The position numbers and the translations under genes are program-made. Positions 14,144 through 25,931 of a stretch of 64,000 nt of DNA are shown piece by piece. Source of the stretch: Tetrahymena elliotti 4EA (Eukaryota > Ciliophora > Oligohymenophorea > Hymenostomatida > Tetrahymenidae). The notes beneath the pieces are model-generated. The model was not told the origin of the DNA, did no database searches, and worked only from the letters and a program-made list of their open reading frames with translations. Where the stretch lies: positions 3,151,872 to 3,215,871 of the forward strand of contig JH720293.1 of NCBI GenBank assembly GCA_000231825.2, written 5' to 3'. Within the stretch, counting starts at the first letter, position 1, and each line of letters begins with the position of its first letter.

Positions 14144-14964
14144 ATGAGTTCAATTTAAGAATAAGAAGAGAGCATTTAAAATTAATTTGCTGAGCTAGAA
14201 AAGTTAATAGAAAAAATAAATAATGTAGAGGGATAACAAAGATAAAATAGAATTAAAAATAGTGAACTTAAGTTGAGAAATATTTCAACTGATTTAGAAA
14301 CTTTTGACTTTGAAATAAGTAATTTAGATAGACATGAAGAAGAAAAGTATAGAGTTTTACATGATAAATATATTAAAAAATTCAAATTATTGAAAAATGA
14401 GCTTGAATTGAAAAAAAATGAAGGCAATGAAGCTGCTGAAAAGCTATTTGGAGATCGTAAAAAAGTAATTTAAGAAGATTTAGAAAAAGCTGACATCAAA
14501 AAGATGGATTGTAAACTTTATCATAAAAATATCTATCAATGAATATTTATTTATTTATTTTCAATAATTGAATAGAGGACTAGATGATTAAGTTTGCGAA
14601 TGATGTTTAAGATGATGGTAAATTATTTAAGCTCAATATTCTTTTTTAATTTTTATCATAAATGAAAGGTATTAAAAGACTTAAGGATATGGAAGGAATA
14701 TTGGTTGAAGACATTTAATTAGCTGATTAAATAACTATCGAACTAGACAGATAAATAGAAAAATTGGACTCTATTAATTAAAATGTTATGGATACATAAA
14801 CTGCTTTAAAAAGAACAAGAAAACTAATTAGTTACTTTGCAAAGTAAGTCTCTACAGATAAAATTCTAATGTGCCTTCTTTGTACTATTGTTGTTATTGT
14901 AGTAGTCCTTATCATTCTTTCTGCTGCAGGAGTTGGAGGTGGAAAATTTGGTATCCCAGTTTGA
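14144..14964 (+). CDS. Qb-SNARE, novel-plant-SNARE (NPSN)-like
   Basis: Membrane-fusion protein of 234 residues. Exons 14144-14510, 14576-14617 and 14669-14964 join in phase. The N-terminal half is a charged helical region (Habc-like). The C-terminal SNARE helix runs from about DMEGILVEDIQLADQIT through LDRQIEKLDSINQNVMDT, followed by a short linker containing VSTDKILMCLL and one transmembrane segment rich in Val/Ile with a short lumenal tail (GGGKFGIPV). The linker-membrane sequence (QVSTDK followed by a Cys/Leu-rich membrane segment) resembles NPSN proteins, in which QVATDK precedes the anchor. The zero layer falls where Gln is expected, so it is called a Q-SNARE. It would be a tail-anchored protein acting in vesicle fusion, probably at the plasma membrane or in cell division as in plants (inference). 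Confidence 0.85.
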
Positions 14965-16269
14965 GTTTTTTGGTTAATAAAAAGTGTTAAATGAACTTTC
15001 TCTTAATTAAAATCAATTTATAAAAAAATAAAAAGTTTGAATAAAATAGCTCTAACTAATTATAAAATAATTAACATAAAATAATTCACAATACAAAAAA
15101 ATTATTATAGGCTGAAACTAATTATTACTAAAGAGAATTGTTAGAACTATCTCTATAAGTATATTTTTATTAATTAAATATGCTGATGATATCAAAATAT
15201 ATTAAAATCTGCAGGCAGTTCAGTTTTATATAGATTTTAAACTTTTAGCAGTGATTTACAAACATAATTGATAATTATTTATATTCTTAAGTTAAGTTTC
15301 TGCTCTATTTTCTTTAACTTCTTGAATAATAGAGGATATATAAATTATAATAGAATTTAATTAAAATATTTGAAAAATTTATTAAATGTTACTTTCTTTT
15401 TAAATATTCATTTTCTTTATAAAAAATCAAATTTTCGTTAATAAACAATTAAATTGGCTAATAATTTTTAGTTAAATTTAAAGCAATTATAAAGCAAAAT
15501 GTATTTTTTAGTTTTAGAAATAACTTATTGTATAATAAAATAATTTTGATCTACTATTAAAAATTAATAATTATATTTAGTTTAAATAAAATGAGTAAAG
15601 GATTAAAAATATTTATCTCATAAATCATTATAATCTGACTAATAATATGAAAATTTATCACTTTATAAGTTGGGTATCAAATATGAAATTTTTATGCAAA
15701 CTTGTATTAATGGACAGGTATTTATAAATACAACATGCATAGATTTGAAGAATAAAATTCAATGAAAGTATGAGTTCAGTGTTTATTTAATTTTAATTTA
15801 CCAAAAAAGAAAATAAAAATTAATGAAGTCATTAGTGTATAATATAAAAATTAGCAAGTAAAAATCATTTATTTAAAATTTGAGTATAATAGAATCCAGT
15901 GTAAATCAGAGGTAAATTTGAAAAAACATTTATTAAATGGTTATGAAAATTGATATATAAAAATTTCTATTTGAGGTTAGTATCTTGTATTAAAGAATAA
16001 ATTGCAAAGGTGAGATAATGATACTTTTATCATAAGATTGATTGTGGCTATTTTCAGTAATATTAGTTGGCAGACTATTAAAAAATATAGTAAAATTATA
16101 AACAAAAAATCAATTTACTTTTTTTCAATATAATAAGCAAATAGACTTTCTAAATAAGTTTTTAATAAATATAATTACATACCTACTAACCAATTAGCTT
16201 ATAAAAATTACATTAATAGATATCTAGCACAACTTATAATAGAATTTACTTTAAAACATTCTCTCAAAA
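14965..16269. other. intergenic spacer, AT-rich
   Basis: 1.3 kb without a credible coding frame on either strand or an RNA gene that I can recognise. Upstream flank of the LRR gene. Confidence 0.5.
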
Positions 16270-19200
16270 ATGCATTCTTTAACTTAAAGCTAAGACCATT
16301 TTAAATTTACTAAGATCAGTCTCACTCCTAATTGTTCTCCAACAAAAAAATCAGTAATATAAGATGCACTCCAAAACAAAGAAATAAATTTTTTTAACTT
16401 TAATGAAGAAGAAAATCTCAAAGATATAATCAAATAAAATATGTAGGAAAAGAGATTTTTTATGACCTAGAACTTCTCAAAAGTTAGGTTTTAAGCAAAG
16501 TAATTTGAATCTAAATTTACTGGAAAGAGAGCTAAATCTGAAGCTAATATCTTAAAAGAGTTATTAAAGGAAGATCAAGAGGAAAAAAAGACTCTAAAAA
16601 AGTAAGACTCCTACATGTTCCTTGATATGATGTTATAGAATAACTTTAAATAAGGAAATTTTAAAGATTTTATTATTGGATCTGCTGAAGACTAGCCTTA
16701 TATACTCAAATAAAAGTAAACAGAGTTTGCCATTAGAAATTACTCAAATGACTTACCTGTTTTACCCAAACCTATAACTCTAGTAGACCAGCTTTAAAAG
16801 GATAAATAAAAATCTTTGAGGAGTTAAAATTTATAGATCAACATAAATGGGTATGGATTAAGTGATATGCATGCTCCATTTTTAGTTAAAACGCTGAAGC
16901 ATAAACCAGTAAAATCAGTAGAAATTGGAAATAATAATTTCAAGGTAGAAATTTTAGCTTACTTTAGAAAATAAATTTTGATTGCAAAAATAAAATTAAT
17001 AAATAGGACAAAGGCATAGAAATGATTTTATCTGAGCTAATTAATTATGAAACCTAATCTTTAGACTTGTCTTTCAATACATTTACCTTCAGAATAATGG
17101 ATTCTTTTTAGAATGTTTTATCCTAAGAGTATTCACTCAAAGACCTTAATTTGGAAGGAAATAAGGTAAGTGATTTGCTAATTTTTTATTAATATTTTCA
17201 TATAATTAATTATTAAAAAATAATCCTAAATACTTCACCAAATCTTTTATTGTTTAAATATACTTTTTAAAATTTCTCAGAAAAATAATTGGGTGAGAAT
17301 TCTTTTTTCCTTTTAAAAAACTTTAAAACATTCTTGGAAAACTATAAAAAATTTAATATTGGATAATTTCTATAATCAATCACTCATTTTTTTCAGAAAA
17401 AGATAAAGATATTTTTTTCACTTTTATTTCAGATTTTCTATTTTTAAAATTTTGCTAAATTAAATTATTTAAAGTTAGGAGATGCTGCTATAGAAAAGAT
17501 TTCAAAATATGCATTACACTTAGAAATTTTAAATGTTGCAAATAATTCAATAACAAATTAGGGTGCGATTTACTTAAATAGAATGCTCGTATATTTGTTT
17601 ATTGTTTTTTAAAATTAATAATTTGTTTTTTAAACAGAAAGGTCAAACGAGGCTAAGAGAACTTAAGTTACATTGGAATAGAATAAATGGAATTGGAGGT
17701 AAGTTAATAGCTGAAGCTCTTTATCACAACGACTATCTTAAGGTGTTGGACATTTCATATAATTCAATGGGCATAGGCGATCCTGAATGTTCTGTTTATT
17801 GGGCTAAAATGTTAAGTAAAGACTCTAGATGTGGGTTAATACATTTAGATCTATCGTATAACAGGTAAAAATAATTTATTTTTCTTAAAGATTTTTGAGT
17901 AAAATTTTACCACAAAGATTTGATGAAGTGTCCTCTAAAATAATATCAAATGAGCTTAAAAATAACAATACTATTTTTGGGTTACACTACAAGGGTAATA
18001 GTGGAGAAATAGATTGCTAAGGTTTCTTAGTAAAAATTAATTCTATTGATTAGAATAGTTCAAAGCAAGAATAAGAAATTTAGTCAACTTTTAGAAGGAT
18101 GAAAGCAGTAAAATAAATTGTAGGTTTTATCTTTATTAATATCAACTTTTAAGCCTAATGAAATTAAAGGAAAGTTTGGAGTTATGGAAAATTGTTGGAT
18201 CTGTGAAGGATGGTAAGAGAAGGAGTTTATTTGGAATCCTACATTTTCAGGTCCTGTTGAGTTTCCTCCAGTTTTTATTCACTTTAATTTTGATGGATAC
18301 AAACCTCATCAAATGAAGTATATTAATTTTAATGGAAGAAAATACTTCTCTCTGTTTTAAATGGTCCCTCCTAATACAAAAATTTTGTACTTCTTTACAG
18401 CAGCTGGTAATCAGCTTCATGCAAAAGATTAGTAATGGACAATATAAGAAGCTACTATTCATATCTAATTTGCTGATAAATCAAAAGAATGCTTCTTGAA
18501 TAAATTAAATATTATAAGGACATCTGTCAGCCATTAAGTAAGAAATTTTTTATAAATTTTCATATTAAGAAAACATTTATCAATTTATTATTTAAGAGCT
18601 TTTGATTTTAAATATGTTTAGCCTATTAATTTATGATTTTTATTAGCTTTATGATAGTGAATATACAATGTTGATTGATTGCATACCCAGAAAATAAGAA
18701 TTAGAAGCTTTTATGCCTAAATAGTAAATGCTTAACTTCTAATGGGATATATAGAATTCTGTCTTTGAAGATAGAGTTAAGAATAGTAAATTATCTTTTA
18801 GTTTATTTTCAATAAAAATATTTAAAAATAAAACAGTACCTAATGAAAATTTTTTTAACTAATGTTTTGAGTTTGATTGGAGATGGGGAGTTAGACTTAA
18901 TAGAGCAGTAAAGGAGGTTGATTAGCTTGAAAAGCTTAAAGCTTATTTCAAGTCTCATTATTCAAAATTAATTAAGCTTTACAAATATTATGCCTCTTAT
19001 TAACCTAGTGGAGAGATTTGGTGTTGGAATTAATAAATTTATTAAGAATTTGTTGTTGAAACAGGAATTGTTGATGGAAGATATTTTAAAATAAAAGATA
19101 GTCTGTTATGTTTTATTATGTCAAACAACTTAGCTGAGACTAAAACTCATCCTCATTTATTTAATGAATATCAACTCATGCTAAACCCAGAAAATTGCTT

Positions 19201-21269
19201 GATAAGATATTAAATGATAGAAATATTTACATTAATAAGTATTGAAAAATATATTAAACCTGGTCTGTGTAAAACCCTTGTTGATGCTGTTGAAACTTTA
19301 TTTAAGCATGGTTTGGGAAATATCATAGATAACATTCCTGATAGCTAGGAGTGGAGAGATAATAAATTATATACTGAAAAGGTAGATAGTATCATTAAAT
19401 TATATTTTTAGCTATTCTAGCAATTATTCAACAAATACAGTAAAAGAAGGGATCCTAAAGACACTATGGGATTATTTGATTTTAAACAATTTCTATAAGA
19501 TTATAAGTTCTAGGATGTAATTTTTAAAATAATCATCTAAAAAGTAATTTTTGGTAAATAAAAATTAGATTGAAGAAAAAACTATAAATATAATATTTAA
19601 TTCCAGCATACCCATTTAAGTTGATGAATTAAATAAGTAAACTCATATGTAAATGGATCTAATGTCATTCATAGAAGCTTTGGTATTTATTTATTTTTTT
19701 TTTTTTCATTTTTTTATGGGATAATCTAAAACAAGCATCTTTAAATATGATAAAACTTCAAATAATTAAACAAGGCCAACTTTAGAAAAAATAGATTCTT
19801 TCAATTTAGCTTTAAAAAAACTATTACCTGATTGAAAATATTTAGTGAAAAAAAATAAAAGAAAACAAGGGGGAAAAAAATGAAAAGAAAAACTCAGTTA
19901 TTTGTATAAAATCAAAAGTTTTTTGTCAAAAATAATTAAATTTTAACTTTAAAATAAACTTGAGATATTAAATGATTAAAATGTTTATGATATATTTATA
20001 TTGATTAATACATTAAAAACATAGGCAAGATTAGCTGATTAATATAGCTTTATACCATATAAATAAGAATAAGATAACTTTTGGACTAAGGAAAAATGCT
20101 AAGAAAATCCTTTACATATTAAGTTTGAGTCTTTCATATTAAAATTGATAAAAAATTCTAACAACATTAGCTTTTAAAATGAGTTTGATTACTAAGATAA
20201 TAGTATGTTTTTAGAAGATTTTGAATCTTTAAAACATGGTAAATAAATATTAGAGAAAACAAGAAAAATGATTTAAAAGAAAGTAGTTGGAACAATATCA
20301 ACGATTTTAATGATGAGAGGAAAAAAAGAAAAAGAGAAAACATATAGTCTCACAAATTAAGCTCCTTCTTCATTTAGTATTGGTTCTACTTAATAAAATA
20401 ATTAAAAAGATTAGAATATTCATTAACAATAGAGTGGTTCTTTTTTTAATATTAAGTTAAAAAATATTACTCAGGGAAGTAAACTAGATAGTTCTAATAA
20501 GATAGACTCAGATGAATCAAGAAAGTAAGATAAAAGTGATTAAAATCATTCAAAATATGATAATCTATCAAAACGTAATTCTGAAGATGTCTCTATCTTG
20601 AACTTTCGTAAAAATACTAATACTGAAGAAGATGAAATTCCTAATAATTAATCTCCTTAAAAAAGAAGAAGTTTGATGTATCTTTAAACTTAAAAATTAA
20701 AAAATGAAACAAGCTTAGGAAGCAATAGACCTTCTTCACCTGCTTATAGTGGAGTAAAAAATTTAGAAATTGGTAGTAGCAGTAAAATAATTTCCAGAGA
20801 TTTAAGTGATATTAAGTCAAATAGAAAAAGTTAATCAAAAATAAATATACAAGGTAAATCAAAATTAAAGCTAATAAAAGACTTTGAAACACCAAATAGT
20901 AAAGCTTTCTCACTAAATAGTACAGAAATTAATGAAAGTAGTAATCAGAAAAAAATAGTTCAAGAACCTAAAATAAAAATATTATTTAATCCTAAAAGTA
21001 AGCTTTCATCTAATTCTCCTTCAACTGCAGTTTCATCACTTACTTCTAAAAGCAATTTAACTAGCAGAGCTCACTTTTTTCCAAAGAAGGCAACTTATGA
21101 TATTAATGAAATTAAAAAAAGTGTTTTTACTTTAGCTTAATCACAATTAGATTTAAATACACCAAATGTATTGGTCACTTAGAATTCCTATCTTCAAAGT
21201 CCTACTAAATTAATTAATAAAAACCCAACTAAAAGAAAGAACATAAGCTAGATAGCTGAATCAAATTGA
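16270..21269 (+). CDS. leucine-rich-repeat protein with EF-hand-like tail
   Basis: Nine exons join in phase to 1,334 residues: 16270-16944, 17007-17165, 17433-17588, 17638-17864, 17918-18107, 18154-18537, 18647-19553, 19621-19682, 20025-21269. Ribonuclease-inhibitor-type LRRs cover about residues 190-440 (LKDLNLEGNK, LEILNVANNSI, LRELKLHWNRI, LKVLDISYNSM, LIHLDLSYNRF). A conserved ENCWICEGW block follows at about 480, then a region of aromatic beta-like sequence. The segment around exons 7-9 (DFKQFLQDYKF, VDELNKQTHMQMDLMSF, IEALARLADQYS) matches the helix pattern seen at the end of many ciliate LRR proteins and resembles EF-hand helices, but with no clear calcium loop. The last 400 residues are Ser/Lys/Asn-rich and probably disordered. 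Intron 2 (267 nt) and intron 8 (342 nt) are long. Probably a cytoskeletal or ciliary scaffold (inference). Confidence 0.85.
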
Positions 21270-22259
21270 TATAAATAACATAAAAAAATAGATTTATCAA
21301 AAACAAATAAAGCAAAAAATATTAGTTAGTTTAGTAGACTATTAAGTATTTTTTTAAATAAAATGAATATATTATATTAAGTCATCTTATTTAATTATTT
21401 TTCTCTAACAAATTCTTTTTTTACATAAAAATTTAATTAAATACCCTTTGTCATAAAAGCAAGATCTTATTTTAGCATTAGTTTTTTTATAAAAAATGAT
21501 ATTTTTAAATTGATAAAATATTCAAATCAAGCCAAAATAAAAATTCTAAGAGTTTTACATTATTAACTTTGCTTGAAAATAAATAGCAATTTTTTTTTAT
21601 CAAAATTTGAATTATCTTTTAGAAGTAATTTGCTAGAATTATGAATAATTCATTAATCAACAAATAAAAACTCAGTAAAGAGATAGAGCTTAAAAATAAC
21701 TAAAGCATAATGATATTAATAATTAAAAAAATATATTTATCAAAAAATAGTAAAGCTAAGAAAAATCAGGCAAATTATTAACCTACTAAACAAATTAAAA
21801 CTGAGTTAAAAGAAATACATGATTTTCTAAAGATAATTTCATCATTTTTTTCATATTTTTTTTCAATATAAAGTAAAAACTATTTTTGTAATAGAGCTTA
21901 GATTATGAAAAATTTATTTTAATTATTTAAAGTGTTTTTTATTTGTGAAAGTAAACTAAAAGGAAGATTTATTGGATAAATTTTTGTTTTTCTTTATTTT
22001 TGAATTATACTTTTAGTAATTTGATATCAATAATAAATAATTCAAATCAACATCCACCACAAATTTTTATAAATAAATTATTGTTCATAAAAATCAAGAT
22101 ATTTATTAAATATTTACCAATTTTAATACAAAATTTTCAAATAAAAAAAATTATTTATTTTGTTTACTTAGCTCTAAATAATTACAAATTTCAACAAAAT
22201 CCAAATTCCTTCTTTTCAAAGATAAGTAACTCAATAAATTTTACTAAGGCTAGTTTATA
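21270..22259. other. intergenic spacer, AT-rich
   Basis: About 1 kb between two genes on the same strand. A forward frame near 22000-22260 is open even to TAA/TAG, but its composition (Ile/Asn/Phe/Lys) is that of random AT-rich DNA and it runs into the start of the next gene. No gene called. Confidence 0.5.
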
Positions 22260-23846
22260 ATGGATGATTCTATAAAATCTATTAACTCAAAAAAATAACA
22301 TCCTCTTAAAAAACTTTCTCTGCAGACATTTTAAAAATCTAAATAAAATTTAATAGTAGATGATAAAGATGATGACAACAATTTGAGTAATAATAACATT
22401 TCCTTCATTCCATTAATTAAAGAAAATAGTTTTCTGATAGGAAATAATGATGAATATAGTGAACTCAATAGCTAGAGATAAAATATAGTTTAAAGATAAG
22501 ATGATTAATTTGATTTCAAAACTGATAATTTAGAATATTAATAAAATCATTTAAAAGATCATTAAAAGAGTAATTAAGATACGTAAATGATATTAAAAGA
22601 ATTAGAATTAGCACAAGACCATAAAGATAATAACTATTTTAATAACGATGAACTTAAAATAAATTATAAATAAATGGAATCTGTGTCAGAGTTAAATAAC
22701 TCTTTTTAAATTTAGAAGAAGTTTGATACTTTGTATGAAGATAATTAGATTTAGTAAGTAGAACATTCTGAAGATAAAACAGACCAATTTGATGAAGTTG
22801 AACAAATAAAAAATGAGAAAAAAGCCTAAAAAAAAAGAAAAAGGCATGAAGTTCAATCTGATGCTAATTTTGAAGATCTCACAAAGTTAGAGTTCGATGA
22901 TTAAAATACTTAATAGTAATCAACATAAAATGAAAAATAAATAAAAGAGTATGAAGATCATAAGTAAAATTTTGTAGTTTTTGATTATGAAATGTTTAAA
23001 AGACAGAGAGAAATATTCTAACTAATAACCACAAAAAATGTTCATGCTAAAAATCTAAAAATTAAAAAATTTGTAGATTTTTGCATAAGCTTTCTACCTT
23101 TTGAGGTGGGAAAGATAAAGTTAGAAGGGAATGTAAATTTACTTAGCGACTTTATGAAAGGTGTAATAATTCCATATCTCTTAATACTAAATCACTCTGA
23201 AGCAAACAAATTACTTCCAGTGATGAATAAAATAAGTAAAAACAACTATTTATAATACTGTTACAATAAAAATGTTGATCTCAAATAGTATTATAATATT
23301 GTAAATGATCATATTTTAATTAGGATGTGTAAAGAATTGTAATGGAGAATTTTGATTTATAATGCTTTAATTATCTTCCTATTAATTGTATTTTTTATTT
23401 ACAGAGCTGCTGTTTTGATATTTAATTTTAGTGATTTTTAAGAATTGAATGATGGGAATCTAAAATACCCATATACAGGATTGGATAAATCTTGTATTGT
23501 CTTTTAAATTATTTTTTTGATTTCTGCCACTTTATTGCTAGCTTTTAAAATTAAAGGACTCCTTTTTTATATAAAGAAGTATATTAAACTAACTCAAATT
23601 TTATATGCAATTACTCTCTTTCTTAACATACTTGCTTTCTGCCTAACATTAGCTCTTTTCTCTAGGAGTAGACCCTTAGTTTACAGATTATCTTCATCTG
23701 CTTATAATCATTAAATTGTCATCTTTTGTGTAAACACCATCTCTATCATTCTTGGCATAATATCTTCCTAGTATACTTTAATTTATTGCAAAAGGATCGA
23801 GTGCTTTCTTCAAATAGAATAAACTAAAGAATTGCTAGATTTATGA
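22260..23846 (+). CDS. four-pass membrane protein of unknown function
   Basis: Intronless gene, 528 residues, ATG at 22260, TGA at 23844-23846. The first 270 residues are polar, acidic and Gln/Asn-rich, with a basic patch (KNEKKAQKKRKRHE) at about residue 180, and probably disordered in the cytosol. A more ordered region follows (FVDFCISFLPFEVGKIKL). Four hydrophobic segments lie at about residues 361-384 (LIIFLLIVFFIYRAAVLIF), 415-437 (FQIIFLISATLLLAF), 447-468 (YAITLFLNILAFCLTLAL) and 484-502 (VIFCVNTISIILGIISS). No signal peptide, so both ends may be cytosolic. No conserved domain recognised; ciliate genomes have many such lineage-specific membrane proteins. The start was chosen as the first ATG in the open frame. 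Confidence 0.8.
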
Positions 23847-24429
23847 AATTAAAAGAATAATTATTTAACTTAATATTATTTATAAATGTAATTAAAAACC
23901 TATATTTAGAAATTAAGTAATTTATTTAGCATAAATAATAACTATAACTTCTAAGCATGATAAAAAGGAGTACTTGAAATTTTTTTATATATTAATTTAC
24001 AAAAAATTAAAAATGTTTGAATTAATTTGAAAATTAATTAGAAATAATTGAGTTAAGTAGAAATGAATTGATTAAACAAGAAAATATATTTGATTGAATT
24101 AAAAAGCAATTATTTATTTAAAATGCAATTATTTAGTTAAAGTGGATTGATTGAATTTATAAATTAGCAAGAATTATTAATAAGTTTTTGATAATACTTG
24201 ACAATCAATGAATGTAAAAGAGTAGAATCTTTAAAAACATCAAAATATTTATATAATTTAATGTTTTTTCTCTATATCTTTTTGTAAATGAAATAGTGCA
24301 GTATAAATTTAGAGGTTGATTAAATCAAAAAAAAATAAAAATTTTTTTGTAAAAATTATAATTAAAAACTTAAAAAGATACATAAATCAATTAGTATATC
24401 CAAAAAATTTAGAAAAAAAAGGAAAAGAG
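23847..24429. other. intergenic spacer, probable promoter of OLA1
   Basis: AT-rich spacer with repeated AATTGATTGAATT-like words (24030-24180). No coding signal. A frame upstream of the OLA1 ATG is open from 24316 but is Lys/Asn/Ile-rich and lacks the codon bias seen after 24430, so the ATG at 24430 is taken as the start. Confidence 0.5.
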
Positions 24430-25931
24430 ATGCCTCCCAAAAAAGAAGAACCCGTCAAGAAAGTTAAGTTAGGTCGTCCCGGTAATACCTTAAAAATGGG
24501 TATTGTTGGTCTTCCCAATGTTGGTAAATCTACCACCTTCAACTTGTTATCCAACCTTAACATCCCTGCTGAAAACTATCCTTTCTGTACCATTGACCCC
24601 AATCTTGCTAAGGTCTTTGTTGATGATGAAAGATTTGACAAGCTTTGCGAAATGTAATTTTGCTTTTTTGATTTTATTTAATGATTAAAAATAAATAGCA
24701 TCTGAATATTTCCATTCAAAATGTTTTATTGATTGGTTTATTGTATGATTGCAAATCATTTATTTATTTATTGGTGTTCACATTAATTAATAAAGAGTTA
24801 ATGATTTAAGAAAATTATTTTTACAAATGAAGAGATTTAATTAAAAATTTAAATAAAAAATAGCCACAAGCCCAAGTCTAAGGTTCCTGCTACTTTGAGT
24901 ATTATGGATATTGCTGGTTTAGTCCCTGGTGCTTCTAAGGGTGAAGGTTTAGGTAATGCCTTCTTAAGTCACATTAGAGAAACTGATGCTATCTATCACG
25001 TAGTTAGAGCTTTCGATGATCCTGAAATCACTCACACTGAAAACGAAGTTAATCCCGTTAGAGATATGCAAATTATTAGTGATGAATTAGTTTACAAAGA
25101 TTAAGAAATCTTGGGTAAGAGATTAGAAGAAGTTAACCATAAAATTAATAGATTCAATGATAAGGATGCTAAAGAAGAAAAGGAAATTTTAGATAAAGTT
25201 GATGCCTTATTAAAGGAAAAGAAATGGGTTCGTAGTGCTGACTGGAGTGGAGTTGAAGTCGATATCCTTAATAAATATATGTTCTTGACTTCCAAGCCTG
25301 TTGTTTATCTTGTTAATCTTTCCTCTGAAGACTACATGAGAAAGAAAAATAAATGGCTTGTCAAGATTAAGGAATGGGTTACCACTAACTGCCCTGGTGA
25401 AATTATTCCTTACTCAGCTGACCACGAAAAGCAAATTCATGAAGGAAAGCAAGATCGTAAATTATTATCATTTTTCATTTTTATTCTTCTAAATTTTACA
25501 TGATTTGCATATAGATTCAGCAAAAATGGATTAATTTGCAAAAAGCTTTTTTTTCAATGATTTGATTTATTTACTTAACAAATAATTTTATAATAATAGC
25601 TAAGACTTCTATGATGAGCAGAATCATCAAAACCGGTTACAAGGTTTTAGATTTGATTTACTTCTTCACTGCTGGTCCCGATGAGGTTAGAGCTTGGACT
25701 GTCCGTGCTGAATCCAGAGCTCCCCAAGCTGCTGGTGTTATCCACACTGACTTTGAAAAGGGTTTCATCTGTGCTGAAATCATGAGATACGATGATTTCA
25801 TTGCTGCTGGTTCTGAAAACGCTGTCAAGGCTGAAGGTAAATACTACTAAAAGGGTAAAGAATACGTTGTTTAAGATGGTGATATTATTTTCTTCAAGTT
25901 CAATGTTTCCAAGGATGGCAAGAAAAAGTGA
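24430..25931 (+). CDS. OLA1: Obg-like ATPase 1 (YchF/OLA1 family)
   Basis: Cytosolic P-loop ATPase of the Obg/YchF family that binds ribosomes and favours ATP over GTP. Exons 24430-24653, 24864-25456 and 25600-25931 give 382 residues, close to the usual 390-400. G1 is GLPNVGKST (residues 27-35), the switch region [11 protein letters not shown]3 [10 protein letters not shown], and the G4 position reads NLSSEDY, lacking the Asn-Lys-x-Asp of true GTPases, as is known for OLA1. The C-terminal TGS-like domain is clear ([12 protein letters not shown], then [16 protein letters not shown]). Codon use differs from the neighbours: GGT, GCT, AAG, TTC, CCC and CAA-type codons dominate, and only a few Gln are TAA, which in ciliates marks highly expressed genes. 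Introns are 210 and 143 nt. The identification is firm. Confidence 0.97.

Noticed and set aside
18247..18462. Minus-strand ORF of 71 codons
   Set aside because: Antisense to exon 6 of the LRR gene.
19554..19620. Apparent one-base frameshift between exons 7 and 8 of the LRR gene
   Set aside because: Using the donor at 19554 (GTAAATA) and acceptor at 19620 (CATTTAAG) instead of the first choice (19544/19606) restores the frame, so no frameshift is needed.
22000..22260. Forward ORF of 86 codons before the four-pass membrane protein gene
   Set aside because: Composition of noise (Ile, Asn, Phe, Lys); uses no Gln TAA/TAG, which is odd for this genome; ends where the real gene starts.
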